Of a stretch of DNA of 64,000 bases, positions 22,561 to 34,214 are shown piece after piece. Numbering within the stretch: position 1 is the first letter of the stretch; every line of letters begins with the position of its first letter. The DNA lies in the NCBI GenBank assembly GCA_020002185.1, contig CM034534.1, positions 19,140,771-19,204,770 on the forward strand, written 5' to 3'. The position numbers were made by a program, and so were the translations under genes. The DNA is from Paraescarpia echinospica (taxonomy: Eukaryota; Annelida; Polychaeta; Sabellida; Siboglinidae). Under the pieces are notes generated by a model. The model did no database searches, was not told the origin of the DNA, and worked only from the letters and a program-made list of their open reading frames with translations.

Positions 22561-23620
22561 CCAATTACAACACTTAATATAAATTAAAGTCGCTTCAAAA
22601 ACTGGCTCCCGAAACCATTCACACTTCGAAGCAATCCATTCAACTCGCTGAGTTTAAAATAGATTTTGCGAGCTAAACGTATGGCTATATAAGTGCTCAT
22701 TAAATCTTTAACTTACGTGAATTACTTACATAAATAATATCACTGGATTCCCTGTATCGATCCGGATACCACAATATTCATCGTACATTACAACTCTATT
22801 CATAAGCTGCGTGTGACCCTAGTGTTTTTCACACCTACATTTCTGTAAACAACTTTTATAAGTTCATAATATAATCTTTTTATAACCACAACATAAGTAG
22901 TTTGACAGGTCACCATATTACCAGTCATGTTAAATAATTTCTACAGGTACCAAATTTGGTATACCTAACAGTAGAATTAGTGGTGTACGCTACAAATGAA
23001 ATTAATTAAATCTGACTCGTCGGCAGTTAAAACGTTACACGCCTTAATCGCCAGAGGGCACCAGCATATACCTCCTCGACAATACATACCAGAGATGGCA
23101 GCACCATCTCATCAACCATACTTGTATACAAAACCACTGTTCTATAGCCTGATTAAATTCTATACAAACCACTTTGTGACACTTGTTTGTGAATACGTCT
23201 AGAATTCCTGTCTCTGGGTGGGCGGTGTCCAGTGTTGTGTGCCAGAAAACATCGACGTGCCACAATTCATCGCTCCATGTTAAACTTTAGGGCGCCAGGG
23301 CCAGCCGCAAGCAATCAGCCACGGCAGTTTTGGCCAGCGAGGTTTTTCAGCACGGCCAAACACCTCCAAATCATCTTTATTTTAGGCAAAGACATAATTT
23401 TATTTCCAAATAAAACATAAAAAAGTATTATTTCAAAAATATGTATAATGTTATGTTTCATCAACTCCATGTCGAAACGATTCTTTTCATTAGGCCCAAA
23501 TACCTCCAAATAATTTTTATTTTACACATATAAATGCTTTAAATATGAAACTTAATTGTGCATATTTATAATGTAGTTATACTAAAGTAAATACTCATGC
23601 ATCAATTAAATAATTAGCCG
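22561..23620. other. no gene seen
   Basis: AT-rich sequence with two near-repeats of ..CCAAA.ACCTCCAAAT.ATTTTTATTTTA (23360-23385, 23495-23525). Open frames are short and unconserved. Confidence 0.45.
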
Positions 23621-23678
23621 AGAGCTGTTTACACGGGGACACATGGACCAACCATAGTCTCTCGGTATTGTGTCGCGC

Positions 23679-24666
23679 TGAAAGGTTCCTCTCCCCTTCT
23701 CGTGTCTTCCTTCTTTCAGCAATTTGGGCGTTGCGCGATGGATAGAGAAGACGGGAGTCTTACTTCACAAAGAGTTGTCGCTTGCCAAGCCGTGTGCTTC
23801 GTCGTCTTGTTATTGTATTGCCCCCCCCCCACGGCTAATGGTCTGTTAGATTGTCAATAAATTAGACAAACACGCGTTTCCAGATTCATCTTGAATGTTG
23901 AGTTTATTCATCCGTACTTTGGATACAACGTCCGTACATCGTATTACATACGCATAAACGTCAACGGTTTCTTAAATGTTCTTCATATAATTGAAATTTA
24001 ATGTGTCCGGGATTTTAGAATTTCAAAAATAAAGCAGAATATAAACCGACGTGGTTTATACTTGCCGAAATTTAGATAGTCCTAAAATGTGGGCAACATG
24101 TTTGTAGTTCCCCACACTTATTACACAAAGGGGAGAGCGTCAAACGTCCTCCCTTTTGTGTAATAAGTACCGCGCTCCACGATTTCCCAATATAGCCTTT
24201 TAATCAAAACTAGATTGACACTCGGCCAGTTTTTGAGAGCAATTTCAAGCTAGGAATAATCCAAACGCTTGGTAGCTCACCAGTTGAAATTATGGCACTA
24301 CGCATGCGTAGTTGTACGTGCGATACTATGGGGACGGCATACATTTGCATAATTACAGGCTTCCAGAAAACTCTTAATCCAGGACAAGGTTTCAGGGCGG
24401 TGATCTTCCGTCCTAGAAATCCGCTATCATCCCTATTAATTGTCAATCACCTTTGTCCGCTACGTTTACACGAGAGAGTTCATAACATTATTCTCCCTTT
24501 TGAAACAAACTCTCTCGTATTCACACCCGAGTGCCCTAAGCTGACCTTTGATGATGACATCCACCTGTTTGCCTTCATGTAGCTATGCATCTGGAGTTTC
24601 TGTTATAACCGACAACTTTCTTTTAATACGTAATAATTATCTACTTAGCCACGGCGGTTCTTTACA
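23679..24666 (-). mobile_element. env-bearing LTR element, 3' LTR
   Basis: About 0.99 kb, directly repeated at 27737-28577 with clear similarity along its length (CCTCTCCCCTTCTCGTGTCT, TCCGGGATTTTAGAATTTCA, TCACACCCGAGTGCCCTAAG). On the minus strand it runs from TGTAAAGAACC to CCTTTCA, giving TG...CA ends. A purine-rich GTTGGGAGGTA precedes it, a plausible polypurine tract. Confidence 0.85.
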
Positions 24667-24885
24667 TACCTCCCAACGATCAAAAACTATCTTAAACGGC
24701 ATCTACCAAGTGAGCAACCGGCCACGCAGCTCTCGGACGGCTGTCACGTTTCAGGCAAAGTATCTAAACAATAGCAATTTATTGAATTAATGACCGGCTC
24801 TACTATTTTCGTCCGACTGCCACGCTTGTGGTAATTTGGGCTGAGTTACGCCCACATAAGCGACTTCTCTCCTGGGGATATCCTC

Positions 24886-26240
24886 CTAGCTATCAGCTGA
24901 TTCCTTTGAGCGGTTATTTGCCCAGCCCGGCATGGTAATGATCTGTTTACGACACATTACTAATACGATACCCATTATTGCTACCATCACACCGATTAAA
25001 CTGATTAATACAGTCCAATAAAAGTGCCCTGAGTAAATATCCCATATTTGCGTGTCATCAATGGAACTAATTGCTAGCTTATCCAATGCGATATTCTTAA
25101 TTTCTCCCATTGGCTTCCACATTGGGTTATCAAAATGGCGTTTAATTTTGTCGTGGGGAAGTATATGGAGGAGGGACATTTTGAGGAATAGAATTTACTG
25201 CTAATTCATCTAAAAATGTTGAGCTAAATTGGGCAATACTTGAGATGGTGCCGCTGGAGGCTTTTAAATGACAGCGTCGTTCTAACCTTAAGGAATAAAC
25301 ATCACTCGTCAAAATTATGCTGCGTTTGGGTTCATTAGTGCAAAGTAGTGTGACATATTCGCCATTGATTACAATTGTAAATGTTCCAGGGAATAATTCT
25401 GTCACAGTCGCGTCTGTTTCTGTCTGTGGTCTTATCGACACTTTACACCTTTTTTGTAGTGCTTCTTCAGAATTCCTCTATGGCATTTAAAACAAATTTT
25501 ATCATATATTGCACCAGCCCTACACAACATATATGCCTGTTTCCGCGATAAACGGTTGGTTCAAACATTCCACCTGGTAAAGGATTGATTGCAATATCTG
25601 CAGCTACTAGCAGTTGAACAGTAAAATTATGTGTTTTTGCTGGAATTGGCCATCTTGTGAGAACAGCGCTGATACACTATGGAGTCCGTCAATGGGAGTT
25701 TAACGCGAAATATCAACTGGTGTTCCGTTCTTGTGATTAGAAACACGCGAATATTCTCATAGTAACAATGTATAACTAACTAGCGTAACTGCCGGCTGTC
25801 AGAATCCTCACTAATTCTTGCCTGCTTATTAATTCTTCGGGTAAATATCCTATCTTTAGATAAGCGACTTGTCTGTTAAATTTATCAACTTGTCTGAGCC
25901 AGTTATGAGAAGATCCCATTGCACTTAGAACCTGGTCAATTCTTACCTGAGCGTCCAGAATCTGTATCAGGTCGTCCTGTTTATTAAACTGCGATTCAAT
26001 GAATAAATGTGTAGTTCGTCTGACATTTCGCCAACATATAGCTTGTAACGCGAGGTTATGTTTACCATCCTCGACCTGTTGTGCAAGTGTCTGATTTATA
26101 ATTGAAAACATCCGACTTACGGAATGTGCGATTCTTTTATTCAGTTTGCCGACTTGTCGTATCTTGCGTTTGCATTCAATAACGTCGCTTAACATATTTG
26201 TCCAAAAATGTTCAGTAGTCCTCGACTCTTGGCGCCTGAT
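24886..26240 (-). pseudogene. retroelement envelope-like glycoprotein remnant
   Basis: Three minus-strand frame pieces lie just before the 3' LTR, the position of env in Gypsy-type elements. 26195-25776 is a helical segment (KLNKRIAHSVSRMF, then WRNVRRTTHLFIES). 25441-25142 is a beta-rich Cys-containing segment. 25179-24886 ends in a transmembrane helix (WTVLISLIGVMVAIMGIVL) with a short cytoplasmic tail. Just upstream, near 26200-26240 in another frame, is a short basic then Gly/hydrophobic stretch such as precedes class I fusion subunits. The layout resembles insect errantivirus/baculovirus F-type envelope proteins. Frameshifts and stops separate the pieces, so it is an inactive relic. Confidence 0.65.
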
Positions 26241-26452
26241 GAAGGATGAGAGACGTACATAGATTGTTCGATTTCAGTTGGTTGGCCGGTCCAACTCTCC
26301 ATCGATTGATTATTGAATTATCAGTTGTAATTCAGGAATTACCACGGGAGAAGATATGGTTATTAAAACCACCCATGTTGCAACGTGATCGCGTGTGTCG
26401 TCGGCTCCAAACACTATAAGTCCGTCAGCTAGGAATCGCGGTTCGTTTAGCC

Positions 26453-27425
26453 GTATGTCCTTGTCTATCATAATCACCTGTCAGCACAACATTTATTAAT
26501 ACATAAATAACGTCACCAAACAAAAGTATACATTCTCGTTTCAATACTTGGTACGTTGATCAGGTCTAGTCAATATCTGACCACAAAACATAGACCTACT
26601 ACGTTTTACGTAGCGTTGCTTACGCGATAACATTTATGTAACTTAATAAATTGGACGCACCACAAAGTTCGAGACTCCTCGTAACTCTAACTTCACATTG
26701 CATCTATTATCTCTTTCCTGGACATCCGTTCGTCCTCACGCTAATATTATATTGTTTTCTTCAACAATAAAAACTCGACAACCACTGTTGGTTGGCGCTC
26801 AACTCTTTCAATAAAATTAATCTATAATTCTGACTTTAATAAATTTAAGTGTTCGTATAGTGGCCAAATATAATATTTAAACATTTCTCAGCTCAACATA
26901 AAATCCTTATTCTATTTCACAAAAGTTGGATTAATCCCAATTTCTTGTTTGTAGCATTCCTTCAGCATTGAAAACAATCAGCCGGAAAAGTTAACTGAAT
27001 GTGTCACGTTTAAGTAGATGCGGAAAATTTGGCATAACCAAATTCCTGGAGATACGTGCTGACACTTTGCTTCCAGTTCGATTCACGTATTCCGCTACTT
27101 TGTAATCAACCACAATTTCAGTAAACTTATATAATTTTCAAAGCTTCAGAACTGAAGACACCTATATTGTTCTATTTCAGTTAGCCGGCCAATAAAATAT
27201 CCAATAAGTTTCTCACTCTTTACACATAACATTTTGAGTCAATACTTTGACATTTGTCTAGTCAATTTAAACTCACAATAGCCCTGTGCTAAATCTCAAT
27301 TTCCCTGAGATAACGTAAATCAGTAATGCAAACCGTTCACTGTTGTAACACTCCCTATCACACCTAGTTAAATTGTACTTAATAACTGTTGTGCTGACAG
27401 GTGATTATGATAGAAAAGGACATAC
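26453..27425. mobile_element. terminal-inverted-repeat element inside the LTR element
   Basis: Ends are inverted repeats of 38 bases (26453-26490 and 27388-27425) with one mismatch; 26 bases are a perfect match (CTATCATAATCACCTGTCAG... against its complement). About 970 bases, AT-rich, no coding capacity seen. This fits a non-autonomous DNA transposon (MITE). I could not find a clear target duplication, so the exact outer edge is uncertain. Confidence 0.7.
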
Positions 27426-27467
27426 CCTTTTGATAATCTGAGCATCCATGATTAATTAGTTCAAAAG

Positions 27468-27736
27468 TTACATTAATAGTTTGACACAGTCACTCACTGT
27501 TTCCTCGCGTTGGTCGTTCCGCCGCCGTTCGTCAATGGACGCAATGGTTCGGTCCTTCCATTCCAACCTCCCTAACGTCCCGGATAACCACAACATACAC
27601 CTACTTAGTTGAGCATAGCTGCGGTTATTGTTTGGCCGGATATGGGGAAGCTGGTCCAGAAAGACCTCCCTTATAGAATGAAGTCGATGTACAAGACTGC
27701 TTCTTCTCGTATTCATTCTGGCTCTTCCTCGCCAAT
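27468..27736 (-). pseudogene. leader and possible gag start of the env-bearing LTR element
   Basis: Immediately inside the 5' LTR the minus strand reads ATTGGCGAGGAAGAGCC. This resembles the leader of Gypsy element B (ATTGGCGACGAGGATGG) and probably includes the primer-binding site. An 83-codon frame starts about 20 bases further (27716-27468), unrecognised in sequence but in the position of gag. Pol is absent: the sequence goes to the inverted-repeat element and then to env. Confidence 0.5.
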
Positions 27737-28577
27737 TGTAAGGTTCCTCTCCTCTTCTCGTGTCTTCCTTCTTTCAGCAGTTTGGACGTTGCGCAATGGA
27801 TATTGTAGACGGGAGTCTTACCTCACAAAATGTTGTCGCTCGCCAAGCCGTGTGCATCGTCATTGTATCGTCCCCTCACGGCTAAGGGTCTGTTAGTTTG
27901 TTAATAAATTAAACAAACGCGTTTCCAGGTTCATCATGAACGCTGAGTTTATTCATCAGTACATTGGATACAGAGTCCGTACATCATTTTGCATACACGT
28001 GAACGTCAACGGCTTCTTAATTGTTCTTCATATAATTGAAATTTAATGTGTCCGGGATTTTAGAATTTCAAACTTAAAACAAAATATAAACCGACGTGGT
28101 TAATTGCAGAAATTTGGGTAGTCCTAAAATGTGGGGAACATTTTCGTAGTTCCCGGTGGGGAGCGCCAAACGTCCTCCCTTTTGTGTAATAAGTGTCGTC
28201 CTCCTCGAAGTTCCAATATAGCCCCCTTTTACACACAACTAGCTTGGCACTCGGCCAGTTTTTGGGAGCACTTTCAAGCTAGGAATAACTCTTATTCCAG
28301 GACAACGTTTCAGGGCGGTTAACTTCCGTCCTAGAAATGCGCTATCACCCCCTATTAATTGTCAACCACATTTGTCCACTATGTTTATATGGGGTCCATT
28401 GTTCTCCCTTTTGAAACAAACACTCTCGCATTCACACCCGAGTGCCCTAAGCTGACCTTAGATAATGACATCCACCTGTTTGCCTTCAAGTAGCTATGCA
28501 TCTGCAGTTTCTGTTAAAACTTACAACTTTCCTCTAATACGTAATAATTCTCTACTTAGCCACGGCGGTTCTTCACA
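27737..28577 (-). mobile_element. env-bearing LTR element, 5' LTR
   Basis: Second direct repeat, about 0.84 kb, shorter than its partner through internal deletions (for example around 28150 and 28290). Minus-strand ends are TGTGAAGAACC and AACCTTACA. The visible divergence between the two LTRs shows that the insertion is old. Confidence 0.85.
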
Positions 28578-29030
28578 ACGCAACACCGTGGACGATTAGG
28601 CAATTTCGTCTACTGTACTGCTCTCCATCGCGTCTAGGTCGTTGTACAGTTTTTCAATAACCATCTCAAGCTGTCAGACTCGAGCGGCCATCTCCCCGGC
28701 GTCAGCAGCAGCACGCGTAATGTCCATCTGGGATGTTTTGTACAGGTATTGTTTCATGTCAGCGATGACATCTGTTTTGAGAATGGAGTCTACGATTTGT
28801 TTTGTGAAGTTTACGTTTTCAATCAATCTGGCAACTATAGCCTGACTGTTTGCTTCGACGACTGTGACGATTATTGGGTCATTGTTCTCAATGAGCGCAA
28901 TGATTGCGGTGCGCATGTCTCCATTCAACGATTCATTGGTTGTTTCGGAAGCGCTGGTGCAGGCACTGGCGCTTCCCTTTCGACGACCTTTAGTCATGTT
29001 CAGTATACGGATGTCCACTGTTGTAATCGA
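28578..29030 (-). mobile_element. LINE ORF1 coiled-coil fragment, target of the LTR insertion
   Basis: Minus-strand frame from about 28998 (MTKGRRKGSASACTSAS) through a helical segment (VNFTKQIVDSILKTD) to LEMVIEKLYNDLDAM. After a small frameshift comes QYSRRNCLIVHGVAL. The QYSRRN..I.G block is the hallmark of L1/Tx1-type ORF1 proteins, at the join of coiled coil and RNA-binding domain. The text stops at the LTR edge at 28577. Confidence 0.72.
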
Positions 29031-29155
29031 TACCCTTAAGGTTGAACGCGTGCAAAGGCGGATTGGATAGATAAATGTGTCACCGATACGGGTCACTCAA
29101 CGACCAACACTCCGCAGTGGTCACAGAAATGGCCGGTCGCCAAGCACGCGATAGG

Positions 29156-29161
29156 CACAAT
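29156..29161. repeat. target-site duplication, left copy
   Basis: CACAAT, repeated at 31443-31448 directly outside the other inverted repeat. Confidence 0.8.
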
Positions 29162-31014
29162 TGTGGCACCGCTAAATGTGAAAATTCCGCTAAATGTGAC
29201 AGATCCGCTAAACGTGAAAAAAATGCTACGTTAAATGTGAAAATTTCGCTATATGTGAAAACATTACACTAAATGTGAAAAAGTACGCCCGGTAAACGTG
29301 AAAAACTAACAACTCTAAATGTGAAACATAGGGGGGCCCGCTAAAGGTGAAAAACTTCCTACGCTAAATGTGAAAACAACATTCATATTCAGTTCCGTGT
29401 AAGAATGGAGTGTGTGCGTGCGTACGTGCGTGCGTGCTTGCGTGCGTCCGTGCGCAGAGATTGAAAATGTGACCACCTGCAAATTGGCTATTAAACGGTT
29501 TCCTATCCGGCTGACTGCTCTCTGGTGTCGACGATTGGTGTTAGATTAATTGACTGTCATCAACTAGACATAATATTATCAATTTCGCGTCGGACATTAG
29601 TCAACTGGACAGCGGCAGTTCGCTAGATGAGTAATGCTCGTCTGACGAACGACGTATTCACAAACATCACCGGCTATACTCTATCACTAAACAATGTTTT
29701 AAAATATGAAATAAAAATAAAATATCCTTTCAGGATATTTACAATATGTCATAGTATCTAGAGGTGGCAATTAGTGCAACTAGCGCCAACTGGCGCAACT
29801 AGCGGGAATATTATTGGAGTTTCGGCTTCGATTCTAAAATGTGGTTCACGTGCATTCACGCGAACAAATAGCCACGCTGCCGTTTGTAGTAAATTACGCT
29901 TGCCATTGTGTTAGCGAGTGAAATACTAAAAAGCCACATAATTGGCAACATTTTTGCAACGTTTATATTATTATTTTACTTTACTTATTTAATAAATGTT
30001 TACCTACTTTTATTCACAAAACTTGCTTAGTTAACTTTTTACGTTTGTTTTATCTGCTGGACAGATAATGAAATTATGTTTGTCACATAATGGACATTAT
30101 TTTTATAATAAATGTTTTATTTGTATTTTGTGAGTGATTTTTATTATAGTATGTCGATTTGTGATGTCTGATAATTCATTTTATTTAGCCTAGGAGATTT
30201 TTAAAATGATAAACATAATTAAGTCCGGTTATATTATTTTTTAAACCCAATAACATAAATGTGACAATTTGTCTGAAAATTTTATTCTGATGTTGTGATG
30301 TCATGATAATGCACTTATGTGGAAACATAATGCCACATACACGTACGGGTATAATTTCTTATGTAGTTACGCAATTCCAATATATTGTCAACATATGAGT
30401 TTTTCTACGACATATTATATTTAAACGAAATATTTAGAATAATATGTGACCACTAATTTGTACGTGCATTTCGATGATGTATTTTCTTCGAATATCTGAT
30501 TTTGTTTTCTGTACCATATTGAATTTGAACGAAGATATGTTTAATCGTTTATGACATGGTTACATATGAACAAAAAAGTTTCATAACAATACTAATAATT
30601 GCCAACTTTCATTAGCGATAATTGTTATAATTAGTTATCTTTACGAATGGATCGCAACAGCGGTAATCGACCCACTCGCCCTCTCACCCACGGACACATC
30701 CACCTACCCACTGACCCACCCACGCACCCACCCATCCACTCACCCATCCACTGTCTTTACGAACAAGGATTCATATAATTACATTACATAGCAGATATGG
30801 GTTAATTACTTAAATTGCAAATAACTTATTTAAGTTAATTTATTCAAACAATAAAAAATAACCCATGCTATCAGTTTGGGCAATTAATTAATTAAATTCA
30901 AATTAACTCCATTGCGTGACTTTAATAAACCAATTAACAATTACAATTAACTCATGTTTGTTCCGTAGTCTCTACCATGCCTAGGGAGGGCATTGTCACA
31001 GACAGTCCACAGCA

Positions 31015-31085
31015 TGGACGGCCGTGTAGCCTAGTGGTATAGTCTGTGACTGGCATGCAGGTGGTCACAGTTTCAATCTCTGCGC
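31015..31085 (+). other. tRNA-like sequence in the right arm
   Basis: GTAGCCTAGTGGTATAG (A-box-like) and GGTCACAGTTTCAATCTC (B-box-like) are spaced as in a tRNA-derived SINE head. The B box half lies in the inverted-repeat arm, and its complement is at 29465-29490. It is not a functional tRNA: no anticodon arm can be justified. Confidence 0.4.
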
Positions 31086-31116
31086 ACGCACGCACGCAAG
31101 CATGCACATGCACACG

Positions 31117-31123
<7 letters not shown>

Positions 31124-31196
<73 letters not shown>
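31124..31196. repeat. CA microsatellite
   Basis: About 36 CA units within the right arm of the inverted-repeat element. The left arm has a TGCG/GTGC run at the matching place (29410-29455), so the repeat expanded in one arm only. Confidence 0.9.
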
Positions 31197-31197
<1 letters not shown>

Positions 31198-31442
31198 CAT
31201 TCTTACACGGAACTGAATATGACTGTTGTTTTCATATTTAGCGTAGGAAGTTTTTCACCTTTAGCGGGCCTCCCTATGTTTCACATTTAGCGTTGATAGT
31301 TGTTCACGTTTACCGGGCGTACTTTTTCACATTTAGTGTAATTGTTTCACATATAGCTGAATTTTCACATTTAGCGTAGACTTTTTTCACGTTTAGCGGA
31401 ACTGTCACATTTAGCTTAATTTTCACATTTAGCGGTGCCACA

Positions 31443-31448
31443 CACAAT
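31443..31448. repeat. target-site duplication, right copy
   Basis: CACAAT, identical to 29156-29161. Confidence 0.8.
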
Positions 31449-31807
31449 AGATGACTCACTTCAAACAATCAATATACTGTATTTGAGCACACTGTATGGA
31501 CAATGTCTACACAGGTAAAATAATTTTGTCTCAGTTCTGAATGCACCTGCTGTCGATCGCTGATTGGCAAGTGTTTCGAAATCGATGTCAACTCTTCAAA
31601 GGTTTGAACCTATGGTATTTCTCCCGAATCCAGTTGTTTATGGTCACCTTGGCAATGCAGCCACCTCACAATTAAGGTCCCCCTAGGACAGTCCCAAATG
31701 AATTCCACATACTGTAAAGTATAGAATAATATTAATTATGGTCACCTCGCTATTCAGGTCACCATTATCCAGTCCCAAAGGTGACCTTACATGTGAGGTT
31801 CCACTGA

Positions 31808-31924
31808 ATAATACGACCACACACATACACACACACACACTCACACACATACACACACACACACCCACAAACACACACACACGCGCGCGCGCGCGCGCAC
31901 GCACGCACGCACGCACGCACACAC
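31808..31924. repeat. CA/CG simple repeat
   Basis: CA dinucleotides passing into alternating CG (31881-31898) and then GCAC units, a purine-pyrimidine alternation able to form left-handed DNA. Confidence 0.85.
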
Positions 31925-32109
31925 GCCCAATCAATTAACCCCCTAATACTGCTTTATGCACCATGTTATGTTATTCTTAGGCTTGTTTGTGCAGTGATAC
32001 CAGGAACAACGTGTGCGTCCAGTTCAGCATGATTGCAGTAGGAGAATTAGGAAGTTCGTGTCGTCCACAATCAGAACAGTGTCTGCGCTTGTGACATTGC
32101 GAACGTCGG

Positions 32110-32182
32110 TGTCATGCCCCTTCCTGTTTGTCTGTCTGTCTGTCTTTCTATCATCAGTCAGTCAGTCTGTCTGTCTGTCTGT

Positions 32183-32184
<2 letters not shown>
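32110..32184. repeat. TCTG repeat flanking the CCTG tract
   Basis: Runs of TCTG and CAGT-type units (32128-32142, 32155-32184) lead directly into CCTG. The border reads like a TCTG to CCTG conversion. Confidence 0.85.
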
Positions 32185-32567
<383 letters not shown>

Positions 32568-32974
32568 GTTTCATACGAGACACCGCTGAACACCGCATGG
32601 CTTCGTTGATAGTAGCATTTTCTGGTTTGGAGATCACCTCCATACGCAATCCGAAACGCACGTGTGGACAATGCTCCTCGGTGTAGGACCGAACACTTTA
32701 AGAACTCTTATAACTTATGGACTGTATCACTGGCAGTAACCGGACATTTTTTATTTCCTACGAATTACTCGCAATTCAGAGTGAATCTTGTTTTAGTTAT
32801 TTATCATATTTACTTATTTACACGCAAATTATACATTTTAATTTGTTATAATTTGACTGATTTAGGTTGTATATACCATTTAGTGTTTTATTAATCTACT
32901 TTATTTAAATGTTTTATCGATTTTAATGTACCTATTGTACTTTTCAGCCTCTATGGCTGCCAAAGAAAGTAAAC

Positions 32975-33235
32975 TTATTATCAATCGAGAGAATCCGGGT
33001 TCGAATCATGTGCGTTCACTTTACGTCGTTTCCAGTATAGGAAAGAATACCTGACATAGAGAATGGTTGATATTTGTGTACGAATACTTTTTGAGCACTA
33101 ATTGCAGCGTGGCTGAAAGCTTCCCCAAAAGTCGAGGTGTTCGATTGAATAGGTCTGTCAGGGAGGAAAATGTAAAGTGCTTTGATCAGTTCTAGGGACT
33201 GGATACTGCGCTATATAATAACTTACCTTTATCTT
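32975..33235 (+). mobile_element. SINE copy with partial head
   Basis: Starts within the tRNA-like head (TCAATCGAGAGAATCCGGGTTCGAA), continues with AATTGCAGCGTGGCTG and GTCTGTCAGGGAGGAAAATG, and ends GGACTGGATACTGCGCTATA plus AACTTACCTTT. Same family as 4024-4352. Confidence 0.8.
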
Positions 33236-33696
33236 TATTTTTTCCCCTGAAGAGATATCTTAGGACTTCAAGTACACACGATCTCGCGCGCGAACACAAG
33301 AACACACGCATACACACCATAAAAAGACGCATATTCAAATTAGTAATACACCTCAGACGGTAACACCATGGAATGATGCGATTCAATCTGACAAAACGCA
33401 ATGTAGTCTAACTTCCGTTATGATTTTCCAACATTTGTAATGTTTAATTGCCTCATATATACGAGTAGCAGGCACTAACATCTCAAATTCGAAAAAGTAG
33501 CCCTTGAGACACTAAACCGTAACAACAGTTGTTGCAATTTCTGGACAATAACTCAACTATCCACAAAGTTATATGACCGTGCATCGCGTCGGCCATTTAA
33601 CCAGCGCCGACGGCTATGTTTTGTAACACTGTGCGGCCATTGCTTATTTGTCCCACAGCTGCGCCCGTTTACTCGCTGCGAATAGTGTTTATTTTG

Positions 33697-33887
33697 TTGG
33701 CATATCTCGCACTGACACAGAGCAGGAGGTCTGGAGGCCAGGACATGCAAATAGAAAAGCCGGACGACAACGGAGATAACTCGAATCAGAGAAATGTACG
33801 TTGGATTAGCGCCTGGGAGGCGTTTTGCGAAACTACCACTTTCCACGGGCTACGAAACGTTGCGCAGTCAAACAACGTCCGTCGCAG
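33697..33887 (+). pseudogene. DEG/ENaC N-terminal exon copy, start codon and donor lost
   Basis: Aligns with gene C exon 1 (57401-57597): AWEAFCETTTFHGLRNVAQS against AWQTFCETTTFHGLRNLAQS, including the His-Gly gating motif. The initiator ATG of gene C corresponds to TTG at 33697. The donor is GCAG|ATGAG in place of GCAG|GTGAG. The exon is otherwise open and ends in the same phase 2. The upstream flank (33520-33690) also follows gene C's flank. The downstream intron is the duplicated segment 33871-34198. Confidence 0.88.
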
Positions 33888-34157
33888 ATGAGAGGAACAC
33901 GTATGAGTTAGTGGTCTACTCATGATGTGTACGTCAATCAATGCTCCTTCATTGCAATCAACCAGTGACGATGTGTATATATCAAAACTGTTAATTATTC
34001 GTTAACTATGGAATAGTGTTTATTCTATTATGTGAAAACAAGACGATTTGGTAGTTTCTTGATCAATTGACAATGTGTGGAATGCCAGATTGGAAGTGAC
34101 TAATAGCTACGTCAGAAGCGTTGCATTTGATCCGTAAAAAGTGACAGCACCTTACAA

Positions 34158-34194
<37 letters not shown>

Positions 34195-34198
34195 GTAA
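33871..34198 (+). repeat. segmental duplicate of 15726-16036
   Basis: Same end of N-terminal exon and following intron as at 15726, ending with an AT run (34159-34190) and AAGGGTAATAC. In the other copy the Gypsy LTR begins right after this point. Confidence 0.85.
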
Positions 34199-34214
34199 TA
34201 CATTAATTCTAACT

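Larger units (their letters stand above)
29162..31442. mobile_element. non-autonomous DNA transposon with long subrepeated inverted repeats
   Basis: The arms (29162-29492 and about 31057-31442) are inverted copies. Ends are TGTGGCACCGCTAAATGTG and its complement. Each arm carries about ten variants of (C/A)GCTAAATGTGAAAA. A 6-base direct repeat CACAAT flanks both ends (29156-29161 and 31443-31448), as expected of a target-site duplication. The 1.5 kb centre is AT-rich without coding capacity and includes a C-rich ACCCACCC tract (30670-30750). The right arm holds a CA run. The superfamily is unknown to me; 6-base duplications are uncommon. Confidence 0.88.

Noticed and set aside
29162..29400. 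CRISPR-like array of CTAAATGTGAAA units
   Set aside because: Units are irregularly spaced, imperfect, in an animal genome, and mirrored in an inverted copy at 31200-31442. They are transposon subterminal repeats.
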